Shown here piece after piece: positions 7,830 through 17,364 of a DNA stretch of 46,608 nt. This stretch comes from an uncultured Lachnospiraceae bacterium (GTDB lineage Bacteria; Bacillota; Clostridia; Lachnospirales; Lachnospiraceae), in assembly GCA_947588845.1 (NCBI GenBank), contig CANQAR010000019.1:1-46608 (forward strand). The letters run 5' to 3'. The stretch's first letter is position 1. The number at the start of each line of letters is the position of its first letter. A program made the position numbers and the translations under genes. The notes beneath the pieces are model-generated. The model did no database searches. It saw only the letters and a list, made by a program, of their open reading frames with translations, and had not been told where the DNA came from.

Positions 7830-9737
7830 TCAACACAGGTGTGTCACAAAATAACGTTTACAGTTCAGCGCTGCCTGGTAATACGCATTATGCTCCGGGG
7901 CCTGTGTAATTCTCCGGATATATGTTTCATCATCCAGTGCTTTACGTAACGCAGTTCTGATCTCATCCTTATACTCTTCATGTGCCTCCGCGATTTTCAC
8001 CAACGCCGCAACCGTGTGAGAAAAATGTTGGAAATATACAGAATTCTGCTCTTTTACGATTGATAATTCATAACACGGTTCCAACAATTCATGGTAGATC
8101 GGGTTCTCAAATTCTTCTGGCTTTATGATTTCCAGAAGTTCCGGTACCGCCTCTTTATCCGCCATTTGTCCACACAGGCAGATGGCAATGACGCTTCTCA
8201 TCTGATTGCTTCTTCTGCAGTCCCTAAAGTAAAATGGTCTGCGGTTCCTGATGATTTCCCGAAGAATGGGCAGAGCCCTTTCGTCGCCCATCACCCCCAG
8301 GGCAATTCCCGCATTATATCGGAGCATTTCATCCTCCGATCCTGTCATTTCAAAAACATCGGCTCCAACCACTTTTTTCCCAAGCAGATGACAGGACCAC
8401 AATGCGACAGCCGGACAATCTGTTCCCAGTGCCCGTTTTATTTCTTCCGGATCCGTCATCCACTCCACAAATTTCCGGTTATTTTCTCTGGCCGGGGTCC
8501 AGAAAGAAGGTTCTTTTACCTCACCGTCCTTCAAAAAGCCTCTTTTTCGCAGCTTCTGCTTTAATTCAGGATAGGGAACCTCCATAGGATCCTGCCCGTA
8601 TTCCACCGCCATGGACGCCAGTATGCCGCAGGCTTCCCCCAGTCTGAGAACATCGCTGTTCATCCGAACTGCGGAATTTACATAGCTGTCCATAGACAGA
8701 CACCGCCCGGTAGTAACGATTTCTTTCCAGCCTTTTGGCACTACCGTGCCCACAGGAAGCGGAATATACACGGTACAGGTACTCATGTTGCAGTTTACAA
8801 ACCAGTCCTGATAAGTTTTTTCATCAAATGCCATATCGCTCCCATGCTTGTCCACATCGGAGAAACAGTTCAGCAGAATATTTTCCGGTTTTTTCCCATT
8901 TTCCAGGACGTCCCGAATCGTAAGCGTCTGCTCTCCCTCAAACAGGACTCCTTCCCTGACGCCGATCAGAGGCGCCAGATAAAGAAAACGTGCCTTTTCA
9001 TCCAGTGTTTTCAGGTGACTTGCGTGTGCCCGGATAATCGCACCGGTAAATTCAGTATCATCATACTGATTCACATACCCATTGTCCCGGTATTCATGAT
9101 ACACGCCAAAACGACTGGATACTGTTCCCGCATCTACCCGAAGCCCTCCGTCATAACTTCCTTTATCCAGATACACACATCTGACGCTGGAAAATGGCTG
9201 CGGTTCCTGATCTCCTATCCTGCCTCTGTGCATCTTTACCGGAAGATGGCGCAGTACATGACCGTCGCTTGTCGCATCCACCAACATCTGACAGGACAGA
9301 TTTAAAATCCTTTTTCCCAGATATGCCTTTACTCCGGTCACCTTCTGCTGATCCGCATATACACCGACGATAAGCGAGGAAACTTCCACGTCGATCCCTT
9401 TCTCCTGAAGCAATCGGCTTATCATCAGCCTTTTTGCGTCCGTCAGATCATAAAAACAGCTTTCCGCCAGCTCCGTGCTCTTCTGATCTGTCTCTTCGTA
9501 AAGTCCTCCACGGAAGCCATAATAATATCCGTTCACCAGACCCTGTACGTGGGCGCCTCCGCACCAGGTTCCCTTCTCAAGCAGCAGCACCTTCTTTCCT
9601 TCCAGTGCCGCGGACATCGCGCAGTAAGTTCCTGAACTGCCGCCGCCTGATACGATCACATCATAACGATCATCCCACTCTGGTTCGTCTGTTTCCCTGA
9701 AACGGGATTCTCCTTCATATAATTCATAATACTGCAT
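7830..9737 (-). CDS. FAD-dependent oxidoreductase with helical-repeat tail
   Basis: About 635 residues. The N-terminal part has a dinucleotide-binding fold (YDVIVSGGGSSGTYCAMSAALEGKKVLLLEKG, residues about 20-52) and WCGGAHVQGLVNGYY, typical of the FAD_oxidored family (fumarate-reductase-like flavoproteins). The C-terminal 170 residues resemble HEAT-type repeats (GIALGVMGDERALPILREII and similar). The start MQYYELYEGE at 9737 has an AAGGAGA site. It lies downstream of an interrupted FAD-protein gene and upstream of an ADP-ribosylglycohydrolase fragment, suggesting an operon for an unusual carbon compound that is partly decayed. Substrate unknown; no signal peptide. Confidence 0.85.
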   Translation of the reverse strand: MQYYELYEGESRFRETDEPEWDDRYDVIVSGGGSSGTYCAMSAALEGKKVLLLEKGTWCGGAHVQGLVNGYYYGFRGGLYEETDQKSTELAESCFYDLTDAKRLMISRLLQEKGIDVEVSSLIVGVYADQQKVTGVKAYLGKRILNLSCQMLVDATSDGHVLRHLPVKMHRGRIGDQEPQPFSSVRCVYLDKGSYDGGLRVDAGTVSSRFGVYHEYRDNGYVNQYDDTEFTGAIIRAHASHLKTLDEKARFLYLAPLIGVREGVLFEGEQTLTIRDVLENGKKPENILLNCFSDVDKHGSDMAFDEKTYQDWFVNCNMSTCTVYIPLPVGTVVPKGWKEIVTTGRCLSMDSYVNSAVRMNSDVLRLGEACGILASMAVEYGQDPMEVPYPELKQKLRKRGFLKDGEVKEPSFWTPARENNRKFVEWMTDPEEIKRALGTDCPAVALWSCHLLGKKVVGADVFEMTGSEDEMLRYNAGIALGVMGDERALPILREIIRNRRPFYFRDCRRSNQMRSVIAICLCGQMADKEAVPELLEIIKPEEFENPIYHELLEPCYELSIVKEQNSVYFQHFSHTVAALVKIAEAHEEYKDEIRTALRKALDDETYIRRITQAPEHNAYYQAALNCKRYFVTHLC

Positions 9738-9778
9738 CCTGTTTCTCCTTTCTTCTCTGCCGCAATTCACTTTCAATA

Positions 9779-10579
9779 TCACGATCCAGTGATGTTGATT
9801 AACAAATTCATTCCTTCCCAAAATGCTGTAAGAGGATTGGCAAAATCTGTCCCTGCCCAGACGCAGGGGGCTGATTCCTCATTTTTTGCGCTGCAGCTGT
9901 AATCAAAATCCTGTGCGATAAACAGGATCTTCTCTTCTCCGCAGGGAAAAGCCTTCTTCCACAGCCTTGTAATTTTCTCATACGCTTCGGGAAGCTCCGT
10001 GTCAGCGGAGAACGGAAATTTCACAATTTTCTCACCGGGATTTATCCCTTCTTCTATAATGCAGTCCGGTACCGCGGAATTTATCCGTTCCTCAAATATA
10101 TTTTCTTCCAGACATACCGTAAACAGACTTAATGTTTTCGCGCTGCAGACAATACCTTCCGGGTAAGTATCACGCAGAACCGTCGTATCCAAAAGCATTT
10201 TTCAGCAGATTTCATGGATTCCCGAATTTGTAATACAGGTTACGTGATACCCTTTGTCTGTCCGTTCAACAGCCAGCAGCTTTGCGTCAAGGACAATGCG
10301 CAAACCCTTTTGATCGCAGTATTCGTGGATCACTGGAGCCGCTTTCAAAACATCAAACTTATCTTCTGTCCAGACATGATGCTTTATCATAAGCTTTCCC
10401 AATTCTGTTCCGGCCTCCCTTTCACCGGCATTTTGCATATCCGCCGCGCGAAGGCTTCTGTGAAAATCATTTCCAAGTATCTGGGTTTCTTCCAGGATCA
10501 TACAATCCGGATGTGCTGACGCATAACCGATCCCGAAATACGTTCCTCCTATGATCAGTGTCGATATTTCTTTTACCAT
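9779..10579 (-). pseudogene. FAD-protein gene interrupted by in-frame TGA
   Basis: Two ORFs in the same frame (10579-10202, 125 residues; 10198-9779, 139 residues) are separated by one TGA at 10202-10204. The first has a Rossmann-like start (STLIIGGTYFGIGYASAHPDCMILEE) and the second continues directly (KMLLDTTVLRDTYPEGIVCSA), so an intact protein would be about 265 residues. A CGA-to-TGA change would explain the stop. No further frame damage is seen, so decay is recent or the stop is a sequencing error. The gene precedes the larger FAD oxidoreductase and shares its predicted promoter. Family assignment is tentative. Confidence 0.6.
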
Positions 10580-10634
10580 AAAAGCTGTAATCTCCTTTCA
10601 TTTCTGTATGAATGCCATAAACAGATAAACAGAA

Positions 10635-10664
10635 ATAATACCAGATTCAGTGTAACAGAAACAA
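10635..10664 (-). promoter_or_regulatory. Predicted promoter for FAD-protein operon
   Basis: On the minus strand, TTGTTT (10659-10664), an 18-base spacer ending in TGG, then TATTAT (10635-10640): an extended -10 type promoter. The rest of the 346-base gap 10580-10925 is AT-rich and must also hold the promoter of the divergent GH3 gene, which I cannot place with confidence. Confidence 0.5.
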
Positions 10665-10925
10665 TTTTTCAAAACAGTCCAATTTCCGAAACCGTAAGAA
10701 ATAACGTAAATTTATACCCTTTTGCTATATTCAAATCAAACGAAATGTCTTATTCTATTGTATTTATACTTTCCTTCCATCGGTTTTTTCCTTATACTGA
10801 TATACGCTCCGTAAGAATGTGCAGAGATTTGGGGCAGAAAAACTGCTTCGTACTTTGCATTTCTGCGGTTTGGAAGATTCAGAAATCTCTCAAATTCACC
10901 TATTATGTTACAAGGAGGCTTTGTT

Positions 10926-13160
10926 ATGCAGGAAAAAGAAATAACCAGTCTGCTTTCTCAGATGTCACTGGAGGAAAAAATCGGAGAGCTGTTTCAGATT
11001 CCCGCTTATTTCATCGCCGACGGAAACGCCACCGGTCCTGCAGCCGAACTTGGTATTACAGATGATGATATCCGGCTCGCCGGAAGTTGTCTGTCCATAA
11101 CCGGAGCGAAAAAAATCCGTGAGATCCAGCGTGATCACATGGAGAAGCATCCGCACCACATACCCATGCTGTTCATGGCGGATATCATTAACGGCTATCA
11201 TACCGTTTTTCCAATCCCTCTGGCACAGGGATGCACGTTTAATCCCGCGCTTGTGGAAAAAGCAGCATCGATCGCCGCCCGTGAAGCTGCTGCCGCCGGC
11301 ATTCACGTCACGTTCTCACCAATGGCGGATTTAGTCCGGGATGCCCGCTGGGGAAGAGTGATGGAATCCACCGGCGAAGACCCTTATCTGAACAGCCAGA
11401 TGTCCGCAGCCATGGTCCGCGGTTATCAGGGCGTCAAAAATAAGCTTGCCGAAAAAGGGAAACTTGCCGCGTGTCTGAAACACTTTGCAGGCTACGGCGC
11501 GCCCCAGGGAGGCCGTGACTACAATACAGTAGAATTGTCTGACCGTACTCTGAGAGATGATTATATGCCCGCCTACCAGGCAGCAGTGAAGGCCGGATGC
11601 GCACTGGTCATGACATCCTTTAATACGCTGAATCGGATCCCCTCCACGGGAAACCGACATCTTATGCGCGACGTTCTGCGGGGAGAAATGTGTTTTAACG
11701 GCGTTCTGATCTCTGACTGGGCCGCTGTCAATGAACTGATCTTTCATGGGATCGCGGCAGATGAAAAGGAAGCTGCTCTGCTTGCCATCAGAGCAGGAGT
11801 GGATATCGATATGGCAAGTCCCATTTACATTAAGCACCTGAAACAGCTTGTCGAACAGGGTATGCTGCCGGAAGAATTGATCGAGGAAAGCACTTTGCGC
11901 GTACTTACCTTAAAAAACAGACTCGGGCTTTTTGAAAATCCTTATAAAGACGCAAATGAAAAAGATGAGCAGGAACTTCTGCTCTGCGAAGCACACCGGG
12001 AGGCAGCAAGAAAATGTGCAGAGGAATCATTCGTACTTCTCAAGAACGAAGACTCCATTCTGCCGCTGCATAAAGAAAACGACACCGTCGCTTTTATCGG
12101 TCCCTTCACAGACAACCAGTTCATCTGCGGCTCCTGGTCCATCTTTGCGGACGATGCCGACTGTGTTACCGTAAAATCCGGGGTACAGGAAAATTACCCC
12201 TGTAGTAAAGTATTGTTCTCTGACGGCTGTCCCACGACAGACCCGGGTGAAATAATACAGGGATTTCAGAAATCTCCCGAAAAAGAGATTATCGACTCTG
12301 ATCTTAAACTGGAGCAGGCAATTCAGGAAGCAGTTCAGACCGCCGCCGCCGCCGATAAAGTAGTACTCTGCCTTGGCGAACACCGGGAACTGACCGGCGA
12401 AGGGGCAAGCCGCGCAAGCCTGACCCTGCCGTCATGCCAGCTCAGGCTGCTGAAAGAAATTTCCAGAATAAACCCGAATATCTGCGTCGTACTATTTGGC
12501 GGACGCCCTCTGGATCTGCGTGAAGCTGACAGACACGCAAAGGCAATCCTGGAAGTATGGCTGCCGGGAACGGAAGGAGGAAACGCTATCGCACGCATCC
12601 TCTATGGAGATATCTCGCCTTCCGGACGACTTGCCATGTCCTTTCCCTGGTGTGTGGGACAGATTCCGGTTCATTATAATCATATGAACACTGGCAGGCC
12701 ATTCTCCGGAGATTTCCGTTTGGAGCGGTTCGGCTCAAAATACCTGGATATTCCGAATGAACCCTTCTATGCATTCGGCTATGGCCTGACCTACACTACA
12801 TTTGTCTATTCCGCCGTTTCACTGAGTCAGAACCGTTTACAAACAGGTGAGACAATCTTTGCGTCAGTCCGCGTGACAAATACGGGAAAGCGCACCGGAA
12901 CAGAGACCGTACAGATGTATCTGCACGACACGGCTGCCAGCGTGGCTCGTCCGGTCCGTGAACTGAAAGGGTTTACAAAAGTTACTTTGAACCCGGAAGA
13001 AAGTACAAAAGTATGCTTCCCCATCACAGAAGATCTTCTGCGTTTTCATGATATCAACATGGAATACAAAAGCGAACCTGGAATTTTTGAAGTATTTATC
13101 GGGCCGGACAGCGCCACGAACAATAAAGCGGAGTTTGAACTCTGCCACAGCATAAAATGA
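10926..13160 (+). CDS. Glycoside hydrolase family 3 (beta-glucosidase-like)
   Basis: About 744 residues, cytoplasmic (no signal peptide). It should cleave beta-linked glucosides or xylosides. Domains in order: GH3 N-terminal TIM barrel (about 1-320) with KHFAGYG and nucleophile Asp in VLISDWAAVNE; GH3 C-terminal alpha/beta domain (about 360-590, LCLGEHRELTGEGASR); fibronectin-III-like domain at the end (VRVTNTGKRTGTETVQMYL). Length is normal for bacterial BglX-like enzymes. The start MQEKEITSLL is preceded by AAGGAGG; an earlier ATG in frame overlaps that site. It is divergent from the FAD operon and followed at once by gene debris, so it is the intact core of a rearranged carbohydrate region. 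Confidence 0.93.
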   Translation: MQEKEITSLLSQMSLEEKIGELFQIPAYFIADGNATGPAAELGITDDDIRLAGSCLSITGAKKIREIQRDHMEKHPHHIPMLFMADIINGYHTVFPIPLAQGCTFNPALVEKAASIAAREAAAAGIHVTFSPMADLVRDARWGRVMESTGEDPYLNSQMSAAMVRGYQGVKNKLAEKGKLAACLKHFAGYGAPQGGRDYNTVELSDRTLRDDYMPAYQAAVKAGCALVMTSFNTLNRIPSTGNRHLMRDVLRGEMCFNGVLISDWAAVNELIFHGIAADEKEAALLAIRAGVDIDMASPIYIKHLKQLVEQGMLPEELIEESTLRVLTLKNRLGLFENPYKDANEKDEQELLLCEAHREAARKCAEESFVLLKNEDSILPLHKENDTVAFIGPFTDNQFICGSWSIFADDADCVTVKSGVQENYPCSKVLFSDGCPTTDPGEIIQGFQKSPEKEIIDSDLKLEQAIQEAVQTAAAADKVVLCLGEHRELTGEGASRASLTLPSCQLRLLKEISRINPNICVVLFGGRPLDLREADRHAKAILEVWLPGTEGGNAIARILYGDISPSGRLAMSFPWCVGQIPVHYNHMNTGRPFSGDFRLERFGSKYLDIPNEPFYAFGYGLTYTTFVYSAVSLSQNRLQTGETIFASVRVTNTGKRTGTETVQMYLHDTAASVARPVRELKGFTKVTLNPEESTKVCFPITEDLLRFHDINMEYKSEPGIFEVFIGPDSATNNKAEFELCHSIK

Positions 13161-13161
13161 A

Positions 13162-13269
13162 ATGCTCCTGGCCCAGGATATAGCAAAGGTCATTCTCTTT
13201 GCGTTGGATGCGAACCCCAGGATTGTCATTCATTCCATTGACTTTGAGAGCATCCAGATGCTGGGGTAA
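13162..13269 (+). pseudogene. C-terminal scrap of a short-chain dehydrogenase
   Basis: Thirty-five codons from ATG at 13162 read LLAQDIAKVILFALDANPRI then end near QMLG with a stop. The pattern (a DIA motif, a hydrophobic helix, then a short strand) is the usual C-terminus of SDR-family dehydrogenases. A stop codon lies in the same frame just upstream, so the body of the gene is gone. It begins within the stop codon region of the GH3 gene, indicating a deletion or insertion junction there. Confidence 0.4.
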
Positions 13270-13291
13270 GTCCGGACGGCGTATTTTGATT

Positions 13292-13645
13292 TTACTTCGG
13301 ACTGAAAATGATATTTTTCTCCGCGATCAGCACTGGGGAATCATAGACCGGGATCTGAAAGAACCGGTCTGTGATCCCTTCTCTGCGCCAGCTTTCCTTT
13401 GCGATTTCATAAACGCCGCCTGTAATGACATCCACCAGTACGGGACTTTCAAACCGGCTGTTTACAAAAGCAAATTCATACGGTGTTAAGCTGCAGTCAT
13501 TCGAGGGAATCGCGTCGTCCCGCCAGATCGCGTAAATTCTTTTCCCATTCACTTTTTCCCGGTATCCGCAGACGGACATGCTCCTGTCCGTACTTACCCA
13601 ATAGCGGTTTGTTTCCGTTTCTTCCCGATCATGGGAAAGCGACAC
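13292..13645 (-). pseudogene. C-terminal fragment of a glycosidase-like protein
   Basis: A 117-residue ORF with no clear ribosome site. Segments such as YWVSTDRSMSVCGYREKVNG, VLVDVITGGVYEI and IPVYDSPVLIAEK look like the beta-rich C-terminal domain of sugar-hydrolase-like proteins; the catalytic part is missing. It is truncated at its 5' side close to the PucR-type regulator. I cannot name the family firmly. It could still be expressed as a small protein, but the context of neighbouring fragments favours a remnant. Confidence 0.4.
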
Positions 13646-13758
13646 ACCTGCAATCCTCTCCAGTGTATCATCAAAAGATGTAATTGATTTTTTTCGGTGT
13701 TTGGCATAATATTAGAAAAAATACTATGCGGTAATTTAAAGTTTGGAGGATGTCTTTC

Positions 13759-14985
13759 ATGAATATTGATGAAAAAAAAGCCGTTATTTCCAATGCGCTT
13801 GTGGAACGGAAGGGTATTCAGTATATCGTTGATAAAGCATCTGAGGTGTTCCATAACCCGATATTTATTATTGATCTCAGTATGAAGGTTATCGCCCATA
13901 GTGGCCTTCCGATTCATGATAACGGGATCTGGGATGAAATGTACAGATCCCAAATGGCTTCCTTTGATATTGCAAAGGTGGTAGAAGATGCCGGCGTATA
14001 CCAACATCTCATGCACTCGGATGAGCCGATTTATGGGAAATTCGACTTCTATCCCAAGCGTTTTTTAGGATCCAGAATTCGGGACAAGGTGAATGCGCTT
14101 GCGTTTATCGCCATAATCGAAGAGAATCCGATCCAGAAGGATGAAGAAGTACTAATTGTTTTTTTGTGTAAAATTCTGTTTTATGAAATGCTGTATACTG
14201 ATAGGACAGCCATGCAGCAGATTCCGGCATACAGCATTGTGAAGGATGTTTTGGAAAATCTATCGGATGAGGAGACAGTGGCGAGAAGGCTCAATTATCT
14301 TAATATACATCTGCCAAAGTATATGCAGCTGTTTGTAATCGAATATGACCCGAATAAAATAGGCCTTACTCTTTATTATCTGCAAAAAATGATATCTTCA
14401 ACATTTCCTGATGATATCTGTATCATATATCAGGAAAGGATCCTTTTGGTTTCATCACATCATGGTGTGGGAAACACCTTGAAACGATTACGCACATTGA
14501 TAAGCGGAATCCCGGCAAAGATTGGTATCAGCAGAACTTTTACACAATTTGCTTCTCTACCCCAGGCGTACCGGGATTCACTGCAGGCGATCACGCTGGG
14601 ACGACAGATTTCACCTGAAGCATTTTCTTATAGCTATGATTCTGTTGTATTGGAGGATCTTATATATACGATGAATCAGAGTATGGATATCAGGCCTTTT
14701 GTCAGTCCGATTCTGTGCCAGCTAGAAGAATATGATGAACAAAACAATGCTCAGCTGAAAAGTACACTGGATATATATTTGCAAACGGGGCGCAGCATAC
14801 AGAGAACGACGGAAAAAATGCATATTCATAGAAGCACACTGTATTCCCGTCTGGAAAAGATCCAGGATCTGGTAAATATTAATTTTGAAGATGATGAGTT
14901 CTGTTTTTATCTGCAGCTATCTTATTATATTGATACGCTTCTCGGAAAAATTCATCATACCCCCGACAAAATGTTTGGAAATTGA
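13759..14985 (+). CDS. PucR/CdaR-type transcriptional regulator
   Basis: About 408 residues. The N-terminal 150 residues resemble a sensory PAS/GAF-like region (PIFIIDLSMKVIAHSGLPIHD); the middle part is typical of the family; the C-terminal helix-turn-helix (about 340-400: LDIYLQTGRSIQRTTEKMHIHRSTLYSRLEKI) is the HTH_30 domain. The start MNIDEKKAV at 13759 is chosen because TTGGAGG lies 9 bases upstream; an ATG at 13750 overlaps that site. It is transcribed toward, and located 106 bases before, the methyltransferase operon and is the likely activator for it. An inverted repeat in that gap is a candidate binding site. Confidence 0.88.
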   Translation: MNIDEKKAVISNALVERKGIQYIVDKASEVFHNPIFIIDLSMKVIAHSGLPIHDNGIWDEMYRSQMASFDIAKVVEDAGVYQHLMHSDEPIYGKFDFYPKRFLGSRIRDKVNALAFIAIIEENPIQKDEEVLIVFLCKILFYEMLYTDRTAMQQIPAYSIVKDVLENLSDEETVARRLNYLNIHLPKYMQLFVIEYDPNKIGLTLYYLQKMISSTFPDDICIIYQERILLVSSHHGVGNTLKRLRTLISGIPAKIGISRTFTQFASLPQAYRDSLQAITLGRQISPEAFSYSYDSVVLEDLIYTMNQSMDIRPFVSPILCQLEEYDEQNNAQLKSTLDIYLQTGRSIQRTTEKMHIHRSTLYSRLEKIQDLVNINFEDDEFCFYLQLSYYIDTLLGKIHHTPDKMFGN

Positions 14986-14993
14986 GTGAAATG

Positions 14994-15016
14994 ACCAACG
15001 TTTTGCAGGTGTTGGT
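14994..15016. promoter_or_regulatory. Inverted repeat before methyltransferase operon
   Basis: ACCAAC (14994-14999) and GTTGGT (15011-15016), spacer 11 bases, between the regulator stop codon and the next gene. It could be an operator for the PucR-type regulator or a weak terminator (a T-rich tract follows). A TAAAAT-like -10 lies downstream near 15032-15037 without a good -35, which would fit an activator-dependent promoter. Confidence 0.4.
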
Positions 15017-15091
15017 ACTGTCTTCTTTTTGCTAAAATTTCTATAAGAATTTATCAAGAATATCAATTTAGCGAAAAGGAGGAAATGTCTT

Positions 15092-16372
15092 ATGTATCTC
15101 ACAAGTGAAAGCCCTGTTGTTAAAGGAGCGAAAAACATTATTCATGAAACGCCGGGGTTCATTGGTGCATCGCCCTATGAGTTTACAAACCCCAGACACG
15201 AATTGCTTGGTGCAAGGGAAAGCGCATGGATTGGAGTTTATCTGGATTCTATGCTTCCCAGATTTGACATCGTCGGTCCGGATGCGACAAAAGTTCTGAA
15301 CATGTTTTTTGTGAACCGGGATTATGGAAAATTAAAAGTAGGAGGATCGAGACATGCACTGCAGTGTGATGAGAACGGATATATTATGCAGTCTGGTATC
15401 ATCGGAAAGATCAGTGATAATCATTTTCGCTCCTATAATATCTTTCCTTTTCTTCCGGAAGATTCTGGTTTTGATGTGAAATGGGAAATGGTGCCGGACT
15501 TCTTTATACAGATAGATGGACCAAAATCACTGCAGATCCTGGAACACGCCTTCCAAAAAGATTTTCACGATTTGAAATTCGCTCGGAATACCACATTTGA
15601 ATTCAAGGGGCACGAGATCTACCTGCACCGAATCGGAATGTCTGGGGCGCTTGCATATGAACTTCATGGCAGCCCGGAGATTGGGGAGGAAGTATATACA
15701 ACGATCGTGGAAGCAGGGGAAAAATATGATATCCGGCGGCTCGGAAGCAGACAATACTGTTCCAACCATACGCCGGGAGGATATCCAAATCCCGCCATCC
15801 ATTTTGGCGTTACATCGTTTGGCCCGCAAGGAATGAACCTTGGTATGACAGGAAGCGCCAATGAGAAGTTTGAGAATTATCTGATGACTCCATATGATGT
15901 GGGCTGGGGATATCTTGTTAATTTTGACCATGATTTTACGGGTAAAGATGCCCTTAGCAAAATAGCTGAAAAGCCTAGATATATGCCGGTCACATTGCTT
16001 TGGAATACGGACGATGTGGGGCATGTGGTTGCCTGTGAGATATCGGACCCGGAAATGGCTGCTAACGAGCGGATTATGGACTTTAACCAGGATAATCCGG
16101 AATTCACCCGGATGCATGCTGATTGGGTATATAATGGGGCAGAAAAAATTGGGATAGCTTCTGGACGCGTAATAGACTATTATTCCAATCATTTTATGTC
16201 ATTGGGCTTTATTGCTCCGGACGCGGCAGAAGAAGGAAAAGAGTTGGAGATTCTCTGGGGCAGCTGCGGCAATAAACAGATGAAGATCCGCGCAACGATT
16301 GCCAAATTCCCGTTCTATGACGGGGAATACAGGAACGAGACATTCGATGTAGAGAAAATTCCGCGTGCATAG
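15092..16372 (+). CDS. GcvT-family methyltransferase, LigM-like O-demethylase
   Basis: 426 residues, cytoplasmic, with AAAGGAGG ahead of the start. The fold signature of the aminomethyltransferase (GcvT) family is visible: LGARESAWIGVYLD near the N-terminus, IDGPKSLQIL, HRIGMSGALAYELHG, and the C-terminal barrel starting at FTGKDAL. Length and the segment around residues 205-260 (LGSRQYCSNHTPGGYPNPAI) resemble the tetrahydrofolate-dependent O-demethylases LigM/DesA and DMSP demethylase rather than true glycine-cleavage T protein; no gcvH or gcvP lies nearby. It should move a methyl group from a methoxyl or methylthio substrate to tetrahydrofolate. It heads an operon with a UroD-family methyltransferase (15-base gap) and an MFS transporter. 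The exact substrate cannot be read from sequence. Confidence 0.8.
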   Translation: MYLTSESPVVKGAKNIIHETPGFIGASPYEFTNPRHELLGARESAWIGVYLDSMLPRFDIVGPDATKVLNMFFVNRDYGKLKVGGSRHALQCDENGYIMQSGIIGKISDNHFRSYNIFPFLPEDSGFDVKWEMVPDFFIQIDGPKSLQILEHAFQKDFHDLKFARNTTFEFKGHEIYLHRIGMSGALAYELHGSPEIGEEVYTTIVEAGEKYDIRRLGSRQYCSNHTPGGYPNPAIHFGVTSFGPQGMNLGMTGSANEKFENYLMTPYDVGWGYLVNFDHDFTGKDALSKIAEKPRYMPVTLLWNTDDVGHVVACEISDPEMAANERIMDFNQDNPEFTRMHADWVYNGAEKIGIASGRVIDYYSNHFMSLGFIAPDAAEEGKELEILWGSCGNKQMKIRATIAKFPFYDGEYRNETFDVEKIPRA

Positions 16373-16387
16373 AAAGGAGAAGGGACA

Positions 16388-17344
16388 ATGATAACAGAGA
16401 GAGAAAATGCTCTGCGGGTGCTGAAGCATACAGGGACACCGGAATGGGTGCCGGGAAGTTTTGATTGCGCTGTCACTGTGTTTCCGTCTGGTCTGCAGGA
16501 AAAAGCACCCATGTTTCAATCTGGTAATGATGGCTTCGGATGCCCGTGGGTTTGGGATGCTCAGTGCTTCGGGCATGCGCCGAATGTAAAGCTTCCGCCA
16601 GTAGTGACAGATATTAGCCGCTGGAGGGAAGAGGTCACTTTCCCTGATATTGATGCAGTGGATTGGAAAAGTATTGCCCAAAAAGATTTAGAAAATATTG
16701 ACCGAGAGAATAAGTTGGTACGTTTGTTCTGCGAAATGGGACCTTTTGAGCGCACGAATATTCTGCTGGGCTTTGAAAATGCGTTTATTGCAATGATGGA
16801 GGAACCTGAAGAGTACAAGGCACTCCTGGACGCATGTGCTAATTACAAGATCCGTGTACTCAACAAGCTGCTGCCCTTATACCAGCCGGACGAAGTGTTT
16901 TTCCATGATGATCTGGGAACAGCCAACGGCCCTATGATCTCTTTAGATACTTATCGGAAGCTGATAAAACCAGCTCATAAGAAGATTGCGGATACGATAC
17001 ATGCTCATGGAGCACTCTATACTCATCACAGCTGTGGGCATATGGAAGCATTTTTGGGTGACCTTGTGGAAAATGGCATTGACGGCGTGAATCCTCTCCA
17101 GGCTATGAACCATTGGGATGAGATCATGAAAAAATACCAGGATAAGATCTATTTTAACGTAGGGTGCGAGGTTCATGCGAACATTCCTACTGTTTCTGAA
17201 GAACAGTTGAGAGAGGATGTCCATACAATCATTGATACCTTCGGAGACAGGCTTATGGCGGATGTGTTTATTAGCAATGTCGAGTGCCAGAATAATGGGG
17301 AGATATTAAAAGACGAGATTCGCCGGTACGGTTCCTTGCGGTAA
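16388..17344 (+). CDS. UroD-family methyltransferase (MtaA/MtbA-like)
   Basis: 318 residues; AAAGGAG precedes the start. The C-terminal half has the family pattern: VFFHDDLGTANGPMISLDTY, HSCGHMEAFLGDLVENGIDGVNPLQ and a late Cys in FISNVEC. In MtaA-type methyltransferases a His-X-Cys pair and a later Cys bind zinc; HSC and this Cys are candidates. True HemE is excluded by the metabolic context and by divergence at the N-terminus. It lies between the GcvT-like gene and an MFS gene, so it probably handles the methyl group or a corrinoid carrier in the same demethylation path. No corrinoid protein gene is in the operon. Confidence 0.85.
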   Translation: MITERENALRVLKHTGTPEWVPGSFDCAVTVFPSGLQEKAPMFQSGNDGFGCPWVWDAQCFGHAPNVKLPPVVTDISRWREEVTFPDIDAVDWKSIAQKDLENIDRENKLVRLFCEMGPFERTNILLGFENAFIAMMEEPEEYKALLDACANYKIRVLNKLLPLYQPDEVFFHDDLGTANGPMISLDTYRKLIKPAHKKIADTIHAHGALYTHHSCGHMEAFLGDLVENGIDGVNPLQAMNHWDEIMKKYQDKIYFNVGCEVHANIPTVSEEQLREDVHTIIDTFGDRLMADVFISNVECQNNGEILKDEIRRYGSLR

Positions 17345-17364
17345 ATTGAAAGGAAGATATCCAT

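Noticed and set aside
10202-10204. UGA as selenocysteine codon
   Set aside because: The stop is not at a known redox-active position of the family and no SECIS-like hairpin is evident just downstream; a simple nonsense change is more likely.
10740-10925. GH3 promoter with TATTAT near 10904
   Set aside because: It lies so close to the start codon that the transcript would begin within the ribosome site; no better candidate could be fixed.
15092-16372. Glycine cleavage system T protein
   Set aside because: Same fold, but no gcvH/gcvP nearby, length and middle region closer to LigM/DesA-type demethylases, and operon partners indicate methyl transfer.
16388-17344. HemE uroporphyrinogen decarboxylase
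   Set aside because: No haem-pathway neighbours; His-X-Cys zinc-type motif and context favour the methyltransferase branch.
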